Of a DNA stretch of 64,000 nt, positions 6,237-14,970 are shown piece after piece. The notes under the pieces were generated by a model. It made no database searches. It saw only the letters and a list, made by a program, of their open reading frames with translations, and was not told where the DNA came from. The translations under genes and the position numbers were made by a program. Source of the DNA: a virus; the IMG/VR virus record IMGVR_UViG_3300006802_000098, positions 1 through 64,000 of that record; one strand, given 5' to 3'. How positions within the stretch are numbered: the first letter of the stretch is position 1; every line of letters begins with the position of its first letter.

Positions 6237-8888
6237 ATGTATGTCGACGCTCATTTTGATCGAGACCATGATAGAATTAACATAGTAGAGCGTGTAGGGG
6301 GTAGAAGAGAGTATCGCGAATTCCCTGTTAACTACATATTCTACTACAATGATCCGCGTGGTAAACACAGGACAATCTATGGCAATCCTGTAAGTAGGTT
6401 TAGCACCAGAAATGGAAAAGAGTTCCAAAAAGAACTTAAGATTCATGGCAAGCATGGACTCTGGGAAAGTGATATTAATCCAGTATTCAGATGTTTAGCG
6501 GAAAACTATCTAGGTTCAGATGCTCCAAAACTAAACGTAGCATTTTTTGACATTGAAGTGGACTTTGACCCTGAGCGTGGATATAGCACGCCTGATGATC
6601 CTTTTAATACTATTACAGCAATTACAGTATACATGGATTGGCTTAACCGACTTGTAACGCTGGCTATTCCACCCAAGAGTATGAGTATACAAACTGCCCA
6701 GGAAACTGTTGCTGACTTTGATAATAAATTCTTATTTGAACGTGAAGATAATTTACTAGAAGCATTCTTGGACTTGATTGAAGATGCAGATATCCTCAGT
6801 GGTTGGAACAGTGAGGGTTATGATATTCCCTACACAGTTAACAGGATTACCAGAGTACTCAGCAAGGATGATACCAGACGTTTCTGCTTATGGGGACAGT
6901 ATCCAAAGCAGCGGACGTTTGAAAGATTTGGCGCAGAAAATATTACCTTTGATTTAATTGGCAGGCAGCATTTAGATTACATGCAACTGTACCGCAAATA
7001 CACATATCATGAAATGCACAGTTACAGTTTAGATGCTATCGGTGAATATGAACTCAATGAACGTAAGGTTACCTACGAAGGTACATTGGATCAACTATAT
7101 AATCAAGACTTTTATACATTCATTGACTATAACAGACAAGACACAATGCTGTTACATAAGTTGGATACTAAACTAAAATTTATTGATTTGGCAAACGAAC
7201 TTGCTCATGCTAACACTGTGTTATTACCAACTACCATGGGCGCGGTAGCTGTTACAGAACAGGCTATTATTAACCATGCACACGAACAAGGATTGGTTGT
7301 CCCTAACAAGAAAAAGCCGGACGAAAATCATAATAAAGCAGCAGGTGCTTATGTAGCCAAGCCCAAGGTCGGACTACATGACTGGATTGGCAGTATTGAC
7401 TTAAACAGTCTGTATCCCAGTGTTATCAGAGCACTAAACATGGCTCCTGAAACTATTGTAGGGCAACTACGTCCAGTTATAACTGATAAATCTATCCAAG
7501 CAGTGCTAGCACAAAAAGGCACATTTAGTGATGCCTGGGATGGCGAGTTTGGTAGTAAAGAATATCAAGCAGTCATGAACATGGAAGTGGGCACTGAGAT
7601 CACTATTGACTGGGAGAGTGGCGATAGTGATATATTAAGCGCAGCAGATACATGGCGGTTAATCTTTGACAGCAACAATCCCTGGATACTAAGTGCTAAC
7701 GGTACAATACTAACCTATGAAAAGAAGGGCATTGTTCCCGGGTTGCTGGAACGCTGGTATGCTGAACGTAAAGAACTACAGGCAAAGATGCGTGAAGCAA
7801 CTGGGGAGGAACGTGCTTTCTGGGACAAGCGACAGCTGGTAAAGAAAATTAACTTGAACAGTTTGTATGGCGCCATCCTAAATCCATACTGCCGCTTCTT
7901 TGATCATCGTATTGGCCAAAGCACTACACTGACTGGTAGATGTATTGCTAAACACATGAGCGCACAGGTTAACAAATTACTTACTGACAAATATGATCAT
8001 CAGGGAGATTGTATTATCTATGGTGACACAGACAGTGTGTACTTTAGTGCCTGGCCGGTGATACAAGAACAAGTAGAATCTGGCAAAATGAAATGGGGCA
8101 AAGACGAATGCATTCAACTTTATGACCAACTTGGTGAAGCAGTTAACGAAACATTCGCAGCGTTTATGGAACGTGCTTTTCATTGTCCAAGAAGCTATGG
8201 TGAAATTATTGCTGCGGCTAGAGAAATTGTAGCAACCAAGGGCTTGTATATTACCAAGAAACGCTATGCTGCTCTGGTTATTGACACAGAGGGTTTCCGC
8301 AGTGACATGGACGGCAAGCCAGGCAAAGTTAAAGCCATGGGACTTGATCTCAAGCGCAGTGATACACCCAAGTATATGCAGGACTTTCTCATGGAATTGC
8401 TGATTGATGTGCTTACTGGCAAGCAAGAAGATCATATTGTAGAACGTATTAAAGATTTTAAATACCAATTCAAGGACAAACCAGGCTGGGAAAAAGGCAC
8501 ACCCAAGCGTGTTAACAACCTAACAATGTATAGTGCTAGAGAACGTGCAGAAGGTAAAACAAACATGCCGGGACATGTAAGGGCAGCAATGAACTGGAAC
8601 TATCTACGCAAACTTCATGGCGACAACTACAGCCAGCAAATAGTAGATGGCATGAAAACCATTGTGTGTAAACTTAAAGATAATCCACTGGGATATACAA
8701 GTGTAGGCTATCCAACAGATGAGACTACACTTCCTAAATGGTTCAAAGACCTGCCTTTCGATGAGAGTGCCATGGAAGATGCTATCGTAGATCAAAAGAT
8801 AGACAACTTGCTCAGCGAGCTAAACTGGAATCTTAAAGAAAAAACACAGACCAAGAATACATTTGACGATTTGTTTACGTTTGGATAA
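6237..8888 (+). CDS. Family B DNA polymerase, T4 gp43-like
   Basis: An 883-residue replicative DNA polymerase, close to the 898 residues of T4 gp43. Exonuclease motifs: Exo I FFDIEVDF (D105, E107), Exo II GWNSEGYDIPY near 190, Exo III with YNRQDT near 300. Polymerase motifs: motif A DLNSLYPSVIR near 387, motif B KKINLNSLYG near 534, motif C YGDTDSVYF near 594. All catalytic carboxylates are present, so the enzyme should both synthesise and proofread. The start at 6237 lies 21 bases after the preceding stop in a very AT-rich stretch. It acts with the sliding clamp encoded about 1.2 kb downstream. Confidence 0.97.
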   Translation: MYVDAHFDRDHDRINIVERVGGRREYREFPVNYIFYYNDPRGKHRTIYGNPVSRFSTRNGKEFQKELKIHGKHGLWESDINPVFRCLAENYLGSDAPKLNVAFFDIEVDFDPERGYSTPDDPFNTITAITVYMDWLNRLVTLAIPPKSMSIQTAQETVADFDNKFLFEREDNLLEAFLDLIEDADILSGWNSEGYDIPYTVNRITRVLSKDDTRRFCLWGQYPKQRTFERFGAENITFDLIGRQHLDYMQLYRKYTYHEMHSYSLDAIGEYELNERKVTYEGTLDQLYNQDFYTFIDYNRQDTMLLHKLDTKLKFIDLANELAHANTVLLPTTMGAVAVTEQAIINHAHEQGLVVPNKKKPDENHNKAAGAYVAKPKVGLHDWIGSIDLNSLYPSVIRALNMAPETIVGQLRPVITDKSIQAVLAQKGTFSDAWDGEFGSKEYQAVMNMEVGTEITIDWESGDSDILSAADTWRLIFDSNNPWILSANGTILTYEKKGIVPGLLERWYAERKELQAKMREATGEERAFWDKRQLVKKINLNSLYGAILNPYCRFFDHRIGQSTTLTGRCIAKHMSAQVNKLLTDKYDHQGDCIIYGDTDSVYFSAWPVIQEQVESGKMKWGKDECIQLYDQLGEAVNETFAAFMERAFHCPRSYGEIIAAAREIVATKGLYITKKRYAALVIDTEGFRSDMDGKPGKVKAMGLDLKRSDTPKYMQDFLMELLIDVLTGKQEDHIVERIKDFKYQFKDKPGWEKGTPKRVNNLTMYSARERAEGKTNMPGHVRAAMNWNYLRKLHGDNYSQQIVDGMKTIVCKLKDNPLGYTSVGYPTDETTLPKWFKDLPFDESAMEDAIVDQKIDNLLSELNWNLKEKTQTKNTFDDLFTFG

Positions 8889-8898
8889 TATATGCGTA

Positions 8899-8906
8899 TA
8901 TAAATA
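8899..8906 (+). promoter_or_regulatory. T4-late-type box TATAAATA
   Basis: An exact TATAAATA, embedded in an imperfect inverted repeat GCGTATATAAATATATGC (8894-8911). Transcription would begin almost at the ATG at 8912, giving a nearly leaderless message, so its use is uncertain. Confidence 0.35.
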
Positions 8907-8911
8907 TATGC

Positions 8912-9997
8912 ATGAGCAGACTTCATAAAAAGCATAGTTTACTAGATCTTTTTAAAAGAAGACTGAAAAATTTACCAATTAACTTGGACGATCATTTATC
9001 CCTGGCGAAAAAAACCGTATCAGATCAAGTTGCTGTATGGAAAGATAATACAAAATATCAAGTTCTTTCTCAACGAATTAGTGAATTAGAGATTGCAAAA
9101 AATAACTATAATTTAGCAGTACAAGAGCTTGATGATGACATAAACAAATTACTACAAGAAAAAGAAAAAAGAATAATACAACGCGACTATGACAGAGTAA
9201 ACACCTATGAAGCTGAAGATACAGTACTTAGAAATAGCTGGTTAAGCGCAAAAATAAAAGATGTATGTTCAGGAGTTATACAGGCAAACACATTTTGGCA
9301 GTATGCTAGTTTAGAGATTAATCCCGGAGATGGATGTCTTAGTCAGCTTATGAACGCGGCTGATCCACAGTACTGTATTGTAGCAGATAGCAGTGTTGAA
9401 AAACAGGTTAAGAGTAAATTCAACGAATTTTACAGTACTAGGAGATTAAGGTGTTATTCTAGTTTGGATAAGATACCTGATGCTACAGTAGGTTTTGCTA
9501 GTTGTATTAACTTATATGAATATCTACCCTTGGAAAATATCAAAGAAATTAGCACAACAACTTTTACAAAATTAAAGCCTGGTGGAAAGTTTTTAATAAC
9601 ATATAATGACTGTGAGCAAAGATACAGTTTAGAGTTGTTAGATAATGAATTTAGGTGTTTGGCTACCAAAACTCTAATATCCAGTTTACATTTTGGTTTA
9701 GGATATGACGTGTTAGACTCTGGTAACACAGATAACGGTACCTGGAGTTATATGGTGCTACAAAAACCTGGAGAACTTACCAGCCAAAAACTAGCCAGTC
9801 CACAAGTTGAATTTGTTCCTAAATTTGTTCCTTATGCGGTTTGGCCCAGCGAACTACGGGAACTAGTGGAGGCAAAGAAAAGTAGGTCATCGGTTCAATG
9901 GAGGGGTGATGTTATGGCATATTATCAACCTGCGTGGAACAATCTTAAAACCAGTGTACACAAATATATTGATACTTTTTATCACACAAATAGTTGA
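8912..9997 (+). CDS. Rossmann-fold, methyltransferase-like phage protein
   Basis: A 361-residue protein. Residues about 60-100 form a coiled coil. Residues about 125-285 look like a SAM-dependent methyltransferase core: YASLEINPGDGC in the place of the SAM-binding loop, and FTKLKPGGKFLITYND, the common strand-5 signature of class I methyltransferases. The glycine loop is degenerate, so activity is uncertain. It sits between DNA polymerase and sliding clamp. The substrate is unknown; DNA, protein and small-molecule targets are all possible. Confidence 0.55.
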   Translation: MSRLHKKHSLLDLFKRRLKNLPINLDDHLSLAKKTVSDQVAVWKDNTKYQVLSQRISELEIAKNNYNLAVQELDDDINKLLQEKEKRIIQRDYDRVNTYEAEDTVLRNSWLSAKIKDVCSGVIQANTFWQYASLEINPGDGCLSQLMNAADPQYCIVADSSVEKQVKSKFNEFYSTRRLRCYSSLDKIPDATVGFASCINLYEYLPLENIKEISTTTFTKLKPGGKFLITYNDCEQRYSLELLDNEFRCLATKTLISSLHFGLGYDVLDSGNTDNGTWSYMVLQKPGELTSQKLASPQVEFVPKFVPYAVWPSELRELVEAKKSRSSVQWRGDVMAYYQPAWNNLKTSVHKYIDTFYHTNS

Positions 9998-10022
9998 CAC
10001 TATAACCACAAACAAGTATAAT
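9994..10022 (+). promoter_or_regulatory. Consensus sigma70 promoter of the sliding clamp gene
   Basis: TTGACA at 9994-9999, exactly 17 bp, then TATAAT at 10017-10022: a perfect match to the sigma70 consensus. Transcription should begin near 10029, 23 bases before the clamp ATG at 10052. AAAGGA provides the ribosome-binding site. Confidence 0.9.
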
Positions 10023-10051
10023 TAATTAATCATAAAGCAAAGGATTTTTTA

Positions 10052-10783
10052 ATGAAAGATTATCTGTTAGACATTGTTAAGCATACACACAGCCTAGGTA
10101 TTATTGATCTGGTAAAAATTAACGGAGATGATTCCCAGACAAATATTGAAGGCTTGGCAGAAGATCGCAGTGTCATCCTACAAGGTAAATTCCACAACCC
10201 AGTAGCAGAGTTCATGGGCACGTTTGGTATGCCTAATCTAGACAAGCTGGGTGTTATCCTGCGTATTCCCGAATATGCAGAAAATGCTAAGATTACTATT
10301 AACACACAGGAACGCAATGGCGAAACAGTTCCAGTTGGTGTACACTTTGAAAATGCTGCTGGCGATTTCCAGAACACATACAGATTTATGAGCAGCGACA
10401 TTGTCAATGATAAACTTAAAAGTGTTACCATGAAAGCAGTTAACTGGGGTGTAGACTTTGAACCCAGCATTGCTGGTATCCAGCGTCTCAAGATGATGAT
10501 CAGTGCTAACAGCGAACAAAGTGTGTTTACTGCTAGAACAACTGGTAAGGATTTAACTTTTGCTTTTGGTGATGCTAGTTCGCATGCCGGTGAGTTTGTA
10601 TTTCAACCAGATGTTGGTGGTAGTCTCAGCAAAGCCTGGAGTTGGCCAGTTGATAGCATTAGCAAGATCCTAAGTCTAAGCGGCGACATTAGTTACAAGA
10701 TTAGTGATGATGGCGTTAGCCAGATTACAGTTGACAGCGGACTTGGTGTTTACAACTATCTACTTCCTGCACAAACAAAGTAA
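10052..10783 (+). CDS. DNA polymerase sliding clamp, T4 gp45-like
   Basis: A 243-residue protein matching the size of T4 gp45 (228 residues), which forms a trimeric ring that tethers the polymerase to DNA and also activates late transcription in T4. Recognisable parts include an early segment with SLGIIDLVKING, the beta-rich middle and the closing strand VDSGLGVYNYLLPA. It has its own perfect promoter directly upstream, consistent with early high expression. Clamp-loader genes are not in the window. Confidence 0.8.
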   Translation: MKDYLLDIVKHTHSLGIIDLVKINGDDSQTNIEGLAEDRSVILQGKFHNPVAEFMGTFGMPNLDKLGVILRIPEYAENAKITINTQERNGETVPVGVHFENAAGDFQNTYRFMSSDIVNDKLKSVTMKAVNWGVDFEPSIAGIQRLKMMISANSEQSVFTARTTGKDLTFAFGDASSHAGEFVFQPDVGGSLSKAWSWPVDSISKILSLSGDISYKISDDGVSQITVDSGLGVYNYLLPAQTK

Positions 10784-10791
10784 TAAAAAAC

Positions 10792-11634
10792 GTGTATCTT
10801 GACTACTGTGAATTTTATATAACTAATGTTTGTAATTTAACATGCTCTAACTGTAATAGGTTCAACAACTATAATGTAAAAGGTAGAGTAGATTTTAACT
10901 ATGATCTATACAAGCCCTGGGCAGATAAGCTAAATTTTGGTTATATCGGCATCATAGGCGGAGAGCCGTTGCTGCATCCAAACTTAAAAGATTGGATTAT
11001 AGGTATACACAGTCTTTGGCCTAATACTGCCATACAAATAACTACAAATGGAACGAGAATAAATTACGTAAGAGATTTATTCAATACATTTGTAGAGTGT
11101 AATGTAATCATAGAAATTACACTCCATGATACCATTATTGATAAGTTTGTATTTGAAGAGCTGGAAAAGTTTAAAGAAAAAGGCACAAACTGGCAGAAAA
11201 AAGTTATAGATAATACCCAGCTGGACAGGGACAATAAAGAAATGACCATCACTAATGAATATTTAACATGTGATCAAGGGCTAATGATTAAATTTAACCC
11301 TGGCTACTATTTTCAGTCAGTGCAAATTACAGAGAAGCAACATCAATCTAATAGGGTTAAACCTATTATAGGAGATCCAGAACGTGCCCATTATGTTTGT
11401 GGTATAAAAAACTCTCATACGTTTTACGAAGGTAAATTGTATAAATGCGGGTTTATTCCCAGTATAAAAGAATACTTTAAAACATATAATCATAACGATG
11501 GTTGGGATCCTGTTTACAAATATGAAGCACATGAATTTGATTCTGACTTAACTAGATTGACAAAACCAGAGAATGTTTGCAGTTTATGTCCTAATAGAAT
11601 AAAAACTAGTAAAGTTATAACATCATTTAAATGA
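10792..11634 (+). CDS. Radical SAM protein
   Basis: A 280-residue protein beginning at GTG 10792. The radical SAM [4Fe-4S] motif is CNLTCSNC near residue 14, followed by the glycine-rich GGEPLLHP that contacts SAM and by TTNG. Near the C-terminus are additional cysteines (YKCGF, CSLCPNR) that could bind a second cluster, as in SPASM/twitch-type enzymes. Together with the next gene it forms a pair of related enzymes. The four-base overlap (ATGA) implies coupled translation. The substrate is unknown. Confidence 0.85.
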   Translation: MYLDYCEFYITNVCNLTCSNCNRFNNYNVKGRVDFNYDLYKPWADKLNFGYIGIIGGEPLLHPNLKDWIIGIHSLWPNTAIQITTNGTRINYVRDLFNTFVECNVIIEITLHDTIIDKFVFEELEKFKEKGTNWQKKVIDNTQLDRDNKEMTITNEYLTCDQGLMIKFNPGYYFQSVQITEKQHQSNRVKPIIGDPERAHYVCGIKNSHTFYEGKLYKCGFIPSIKEYFKTYNHNDGWDPVYKYEAHEFDSDLTRLTKPENVCSLCPNRIKTSKVITSFK

Positions 11635-12518
11635 AAATATCGATTCCAAATTTAGATCTGTTCATAGCGCAAACTTGTAATTTGAGTTGTAGTGGTTGTA
11701 TTACTTTCAGTGACAGTAAACTAGTAAAGGGGATTACAAGATACAATCCGGATCATCTAGAATTCTGGAGTCAACACATACAACCAGCATACATTAATAT
11801 GTTTGGTGGTGAACCCTTACTTAATCCTGATCTGGAATTATGGATCGCTGGTTGTAGTGGATACTGGCCTGCTAGCAACCTAACCATACAAACAAATGGT
11901 GTAAAACTTACAGTCGATCATCTAGATTTAATAGACAAATATGGAGTAAGTTTTCGTATTAGCCAACACATAGCAGATTACAAGAGCACTATAACAGAGT
12001 TTATAGATGCTGCTCTAGCAACTGGCAAGTTTCAGCCCTGGACAAATGAAAATGGACCAGTACAAAATGGTTATGGTGAACAACGTGGCTGGATAAATGA
12101 AAGCGGTGCTAGTATACAATGGACAGAAAGTTATAGTGAAACAGTTTGGTGGCCATTTTATCAGGGAACTGCTGAAGATAGTAACCCTAGTTTCAGTTAT
12201 TTTAGCAATGATTTTGCTAGTAGTTGGAATACCTGTGTAGCCAAAACGTTTGTTAACATGTTTGAAGGTAATCTCTATAAATGTCCAGCAGTTGCTGGTT
12301 TGTTAATAAATGGGCATAGCCTAGGCCTAGATAAAAAAAATTACTGGTCGGACTGGTTTAATAACTATAAAAGGTTGAATATAGGCAGTGATAGTGCTAC
12401 AATAACTGAGTGGTTTAATGAACAGCAAGGACCACAAAGTTGTTGTAATATGTGCTCTAGAAATGTAAGCACAAACGTAGAAGTACAAACAGGAGTAAAT
12501 TCAAAGGTTAAACTATGA
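11631..12518 (+). CDS. Radical SAM protein, paralogue of upstream gene
   Basis: A 295-residue protein with the cluster motif CNLSCSGC near residue 16, GGEPLLNPD, TIQTNG and C-terminal cysteines including YKCPA and CCNMCSRN. The order and spacing match the preceding gene, so the two arose by duplication or act on the same pathway. The ATG overlaps the upstream stop and its own stop overlaps the next start. The tryptophan- and serine-rich middle is longer than in the neighbour. The reaction and target are unknown. Confidence 0.85.
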   Translation: MKISIPNLDLFIAQTCNLSCSGCITFSDSKLVKGITRYNPDHLEFWSQHIQPAYINMFGGEPLLNPDLELWIAGCSGYWPASNLTIQTNGVKLTVDHLDLIDKYGVSFRISQHIADYKSTITEFIDAALATGKFQPWTNENGPVQNGYGEQRGWINESGASIQWTESYSETVWWPFYQGTAEDSNPSFSYFSNDFASSWNTCVAKTFVNMFEGNLYKCPAVAGLLINGHSLGLDKKNYWSDWFNNYKRLNIGSDSATITEWFNEQQGPQSCCNMCSRNVSTNVEVQTGVNSKVKL

Positions 12519-12742
12519 AAAACAGAGATAAAATTAGAATTTTAGAAGATCAACATCGTAGACTAGATAGTGCTTGTTATGAACTTGAGCGCCTGAGAGA
12601 ACTGGATCGTAGTGAGGATATGAAATTTAAACTACAGGACCTTAAGAAGAAAAAACTTGCTGTAAAAGACGAAATTGCTTTCTTAATGAAAAGCGAATTG
12701 GCTGAACAAGAAGCATTTGATTTTGAAAATTATGAAAGATAG
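12515..12742 (+). CDS. YdcH/DUF465-like small coiled-coil protein
   Basis: A 75-residue helical protein. The pattern LEDQHRRLDSACYELERL, then LKKKKLAVKDEIAFL, is that of the DUF465 (YdcH) family, small antiparallel coiled coils of unknown function in proteobacteria and phages. The ATG overlaps the upstream radical SAM stop (ATGA). Confidence 0.65.
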   Translation: MKNRDKIRILEDQHRRLDSACYELERLRELDRSEDMKFKLQDLKKKKLAVKDEIAFLMKSELAEQEAFDFENYER

Positions 12743-12747
12743 TTTTC

Positions 12748-13377
12748 ATGACTGAAAGATATTATAAAGTATACTTGTTGGGATATGGAGGCGAACATGT
12801 TATTGGCACTCTTACAAAAGAACAATATGATTTTTGGAAAGATCTAGAAGAAGAAGACATTATTAACCATGCGTTCTGGGATCCATGGGACGAAAGTGAT
12901 GAGAATCCTGTGTTTGACGATACTGATCCAAGATTTTTGGGAAACTGGTATGATCTAGATGACTTAATGCATGAAAATGGCGTATCTGCCGAAAATGCTC
13001 TAATAACTATAGAAGAAGTTGATAGTTCTGATTATGATGCTAAAATATTAGAGACACTAATAGAAAATGTATCCTGGGAAGAGTTTGTAGAAAAATACAA
13101 TATAAGCCTGGGTAAAGATCAGGTTATAGATTTAGAAGAAACCATGGATTATACAGAATATACCTTTCACGGGTTCGCTGCGGAAAAGGGTTGTTTAGGC
13201 GTGTATGTTATTAAAACAGACAGTGAGTTAGACATTAATAAATTAAACTTTTGCTTGACACATGTGCCAAATACGGATACAATATTAGAACTAATCGATT
13301 ATGCTGGTCAGGACGTGGATCGCGAAGGTGGCGATACAATAGGCAAAGGGTACTACGCAAGTGTCCAACAAAATTAG
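12748..13377 (+). CDS. Acidic hypothetical phage protein
   Basis: A 209-residue, strongly acidic protein (many Asp/Glu, few basic residues), with YKVYLLGYGGEHVIGTL at the start. No domain is recognised. Such very acidic small phage proteins sometimes act as DNA mimics or host-protein inhibitors, but nothing here shows that. Its end overlaps the next gene by 17 bases. Confidence 0.65.
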   Translation: MTERYYKVYLLGYGGEHVIGTLTKEQYDFWKDLEEEDIINHAFWDPWDESDENPVFDDTDPRFLGNWYDLDDLMHENGVSAENALITIEEVDSSDYDAKILETLIENVSWEEFVEKYNISLGKDQVIDLEETMDYTEYTFHGFAAEKGCLGVYVIKTDSELDINKLNFCLTHVPNTDTILELIDYAGQDVDREGGDTIGKGYYASVQQN

Positions 13378-13615
13378 TGACAGTGAGATGCAAGAAGTTT
13401 ATGACAGATTTTTTACTCTAGCTATGACTATAGCAGAAGAAAAAGACGATATTTCACTTGTTGCTGGTATCATGCTAGCACAGGCAATGCGTTTATACAA
13501 GACCATGCTTGGTGAACAAGACTTTCTTGATCTATGTGAAACAGTGTATGAAACATCTAAAGAAATAAAACCTTTAGACCTAGAAACCTACGATTTATCT
13601 AAAACTTTTCACTGA
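13361..13615 (+). CDS. Hypothetical helical protein
   Basis: An 84-residue protein, predicted mostly helical, starting at GTG 13361 within the end of the preceding gene. No family is recognised. An AAGGA site after its stop serves the next small gene. Confidence 0.55.
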   Translation: MSNKISDSEMQEVYDRFFTLAMTIAEEKDDISLVAGIMLAQAMRLYKTMLGEQDFLDLCETVYETSKEIKPLDLETYDLSKTFH

Positions 13616-13633
13616 AAGGAAAAAATCAAAACT

Positions 13634-13804
13634 ATGTTTGCTGTTAAGGTATTAGTTGATGATACTTGGTTGTACGTTACTAAAACGGATCAGCCTGATC
13701 CAATATTATTTGATACTGAAGATGAAGCCGAAGATTTTGCTAGTGCGTGGCGGCTATCCGGTGCAGAAGGAAATGTAAAGGTGGTGAACTATGACGGGCT
13801 TTAA
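13634..13804 (+). CDS. Small hypothetical protein, 56 residues
   Basis: A short gene that starts at ATG 13634 after an AAAGGA site and encodes an acidic protein (MFAVKVLVDD... ending VNYDGL). It overlaps the next gene by 14 bases. The pattern, a beta strand, then DTEDEAEDFA, resembles other tiny phage early proteins, but I do not recognise a family. Confidence 0.6.
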   Translation: MFAVKVLVDDTWLYVTKTDQPDPILFDTEDEAEDFASAWRLSGAEGNVKVVNYDGL

Positions 13805-13964
13805 AAACAAACAAGACTACACTGACTGGGCTTACTATCAGATGAAAAAGTACGGTATTCGTATGCCAGAAACATATTCAGCTGATGAATTGGAATATCT
13901 TAATCCCAGTGTTCCCAGAGATTTTATTGATAACCTTGTAAAGCAGAGAGACAACAATGGCTGA
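13791..13964 (+). CDS. Small hypothetical protein, 57 residues
   Basis: Starts at ATG 13791 inside the end of the previous small gene and ends 8 bases into the next gene. It encodes MTGFKNKQDYTDWAYY and onwards, with a Tyr/Asp-rich composition. The nested overlaps at both ends are typical of this phage and support it being real. No family is recognised. Confidence 0.55.
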   Translation: MTGFKNKQDYTDWAYYQMKKYGIRMPETYSADELEYLNPSVPRDFIDNLVKQRDNNG

Positions 13965-14415
13965 AACCAGAGAAAGTCATGACGAATATATCCTACGTAA
14001 GATGCGTGAAGAAAGTCTAAAAGATCGCTTACGCAGAGCGGACAAAATGATCTGGGTAACCTTCCAGAAAGAAGGTATCCACAAGTATCCTGCTGCTCTC
14101 AACGATCCTAAACTAGCAACTGGCGATGAATATGATGTAAGTTTCCTGGGATATCCGCACAGGCACATATTTCATTTCCGTGTATGGATCGAAGTATTCC
14201 ATGATGATCGCGATATTGAATTTATACAATTCAAGCGTTGGTTGGAAAACTTATATAAAGACGGAACATTAGAATTAGATTTTAAATCTTGCGAAATGAT
14301 CAGCGATGATTTGTACTTACAAATCCTGGAACGCTATCCAGGTCGTAATGTTCAAATTGAGGTAAGCGAAGACGGTGAGAACGGTTCACAAACTTTTTAT
14401 AACAAGGATATTTAA
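13957..14415 (+). CDS. Conserved-looking phage protein, 152 residues
   Basis: A 152-residue protein, basic at the N-terminus (RKMREESLKDRLRRADKM) and rich in aromatic residues in the middle (HRHIFHFRVWIEVFHDDRD). No membrane segment. I recall proteins of this pattern from T4-type phages of aquatic bacteria but cannot name a function. The start at ATG 13957 overlaps the previous small gene. Confidence 0.65.
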   Translation: MAETRESHDEYILRKMREESLKDRLRRADKMIWVTFQKEGIHKYPAALNDPKLATGDEYDVSFLGYPHRHIFHFRVWIEVFHDDRDIEFIQFKRWLENLYKDGTLELDFKSCEMISDDLYLQILERYPGRNVQIEVSEDGENGSQTFYNKDI

Positions 14416-14416
14416 A

Positions 14417-14629
14417 ATGAAACAAGAAGTAACACGAGTATTTGACGACCTAGACGATTTCCTACGTTTTTGTGCAACGTTTGGTCACCCCTATAACGAG
14501 GCTGATCTATATAACGACGAAAGCGAAGTATATCAGCAGTATCGCATGCTAAAAGATGGCAAGCGTATCAGCAACAACTGGATGCGAGATGCTAAAATTC
14601 ATGGACACCGAATTTTTGGAAACAGATAA
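14417..14629 (+). CDS. Small hypothetical phage protein, 70 residues
   Basis: Begins at ATG 14417, directly after the upstream stop; an open frame from 14375 exists but would overlap the upstream gene without a better ribosome-binding site. The protein begins MKQEVTRVFDDLDDFLRFC and is aromatic- and Asp-rich. The stop overlaps the next ATG (TAATG). Function unknown. Confidence 0.6.
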   Translation: MKQEVTRVFDDLDDFLRFCATFGHPYNEADLYNDESEVYQQYRMLKDGKRISNNWMRDAKIHGHRIFGNR

Positions 14630-14970
14630 TGTCTCCGGAACAAGCAAAATTTCCCTATAGTGTTGTTGTTAAAAGCGAACATTATACACAACGAGCAAAT
14701 CATCTACCTGTTCAAGGGGGAGCATTAAACGCTGGTTACACCGTCGCGCCGGCGCGACGGCCGGCACCAGTGGATGCCCTTTGTATGATCAGTAATTTAC
14801 TTGGCAAACACGGTCTACAGTACAATGTAGACTGGTGGTGGGAAGGTTTTGGTAGTGGAGATTATAATCCAAACACTGGGCATACTAGTAGGATACAATT
14901 AAGGTTTAAAAAAGAAGAACACAAATTACTTCTCCATCTTAGCCCAGACATGGATCACAGGTTATGTTAA
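14629..14970 (+). CDS. Hypothetical protein carrying a GC-rich palindrome insert
   Basis: A 113-residue protein with no recognised domain. A Trp-rich stretch (DWWWEGFG) and a basic C-terminal half follow an unusual segment encoding TVAPARRPAPV, where the DNA contains a perfect 20-bp GC-only-like palindrome (14741-14760). That segment has a base composition unlike the rest of the gene and may be an insertion. The end overlaps the start of the epimerase gene by seven bases. Confidence 0.6.
   Translation: MSPEQAKFPYSVVVKSEHYTQRANHLPVQGGALNAGYTVAPARRPAPVDALCMISNLLGKHGLQYNVDWWWEGFGSGDYNPNTGHTSRIQLRFKKEEHKLLLHLSPDMDHRLC
14741..14760 (+). repeat. Perfect 20-bp GC-rich palindrome
   Basis: The left arm CCGTCGCGCC is the exact reverse complement of the right arm GGCGCGACGG. 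Eighteen of 20 bases are G or C in an otherwise AT-rich region. It lies within a coding sequence and keeps the frame. Confidence 0.95.

Noticed and set aside
7977-8468. 163-codon minus-strand frame inside the DNA polymerase gene
   Set aside because: Covered by clear polymerase motifs on the plus strand; no promoter or ribosome-binding site.
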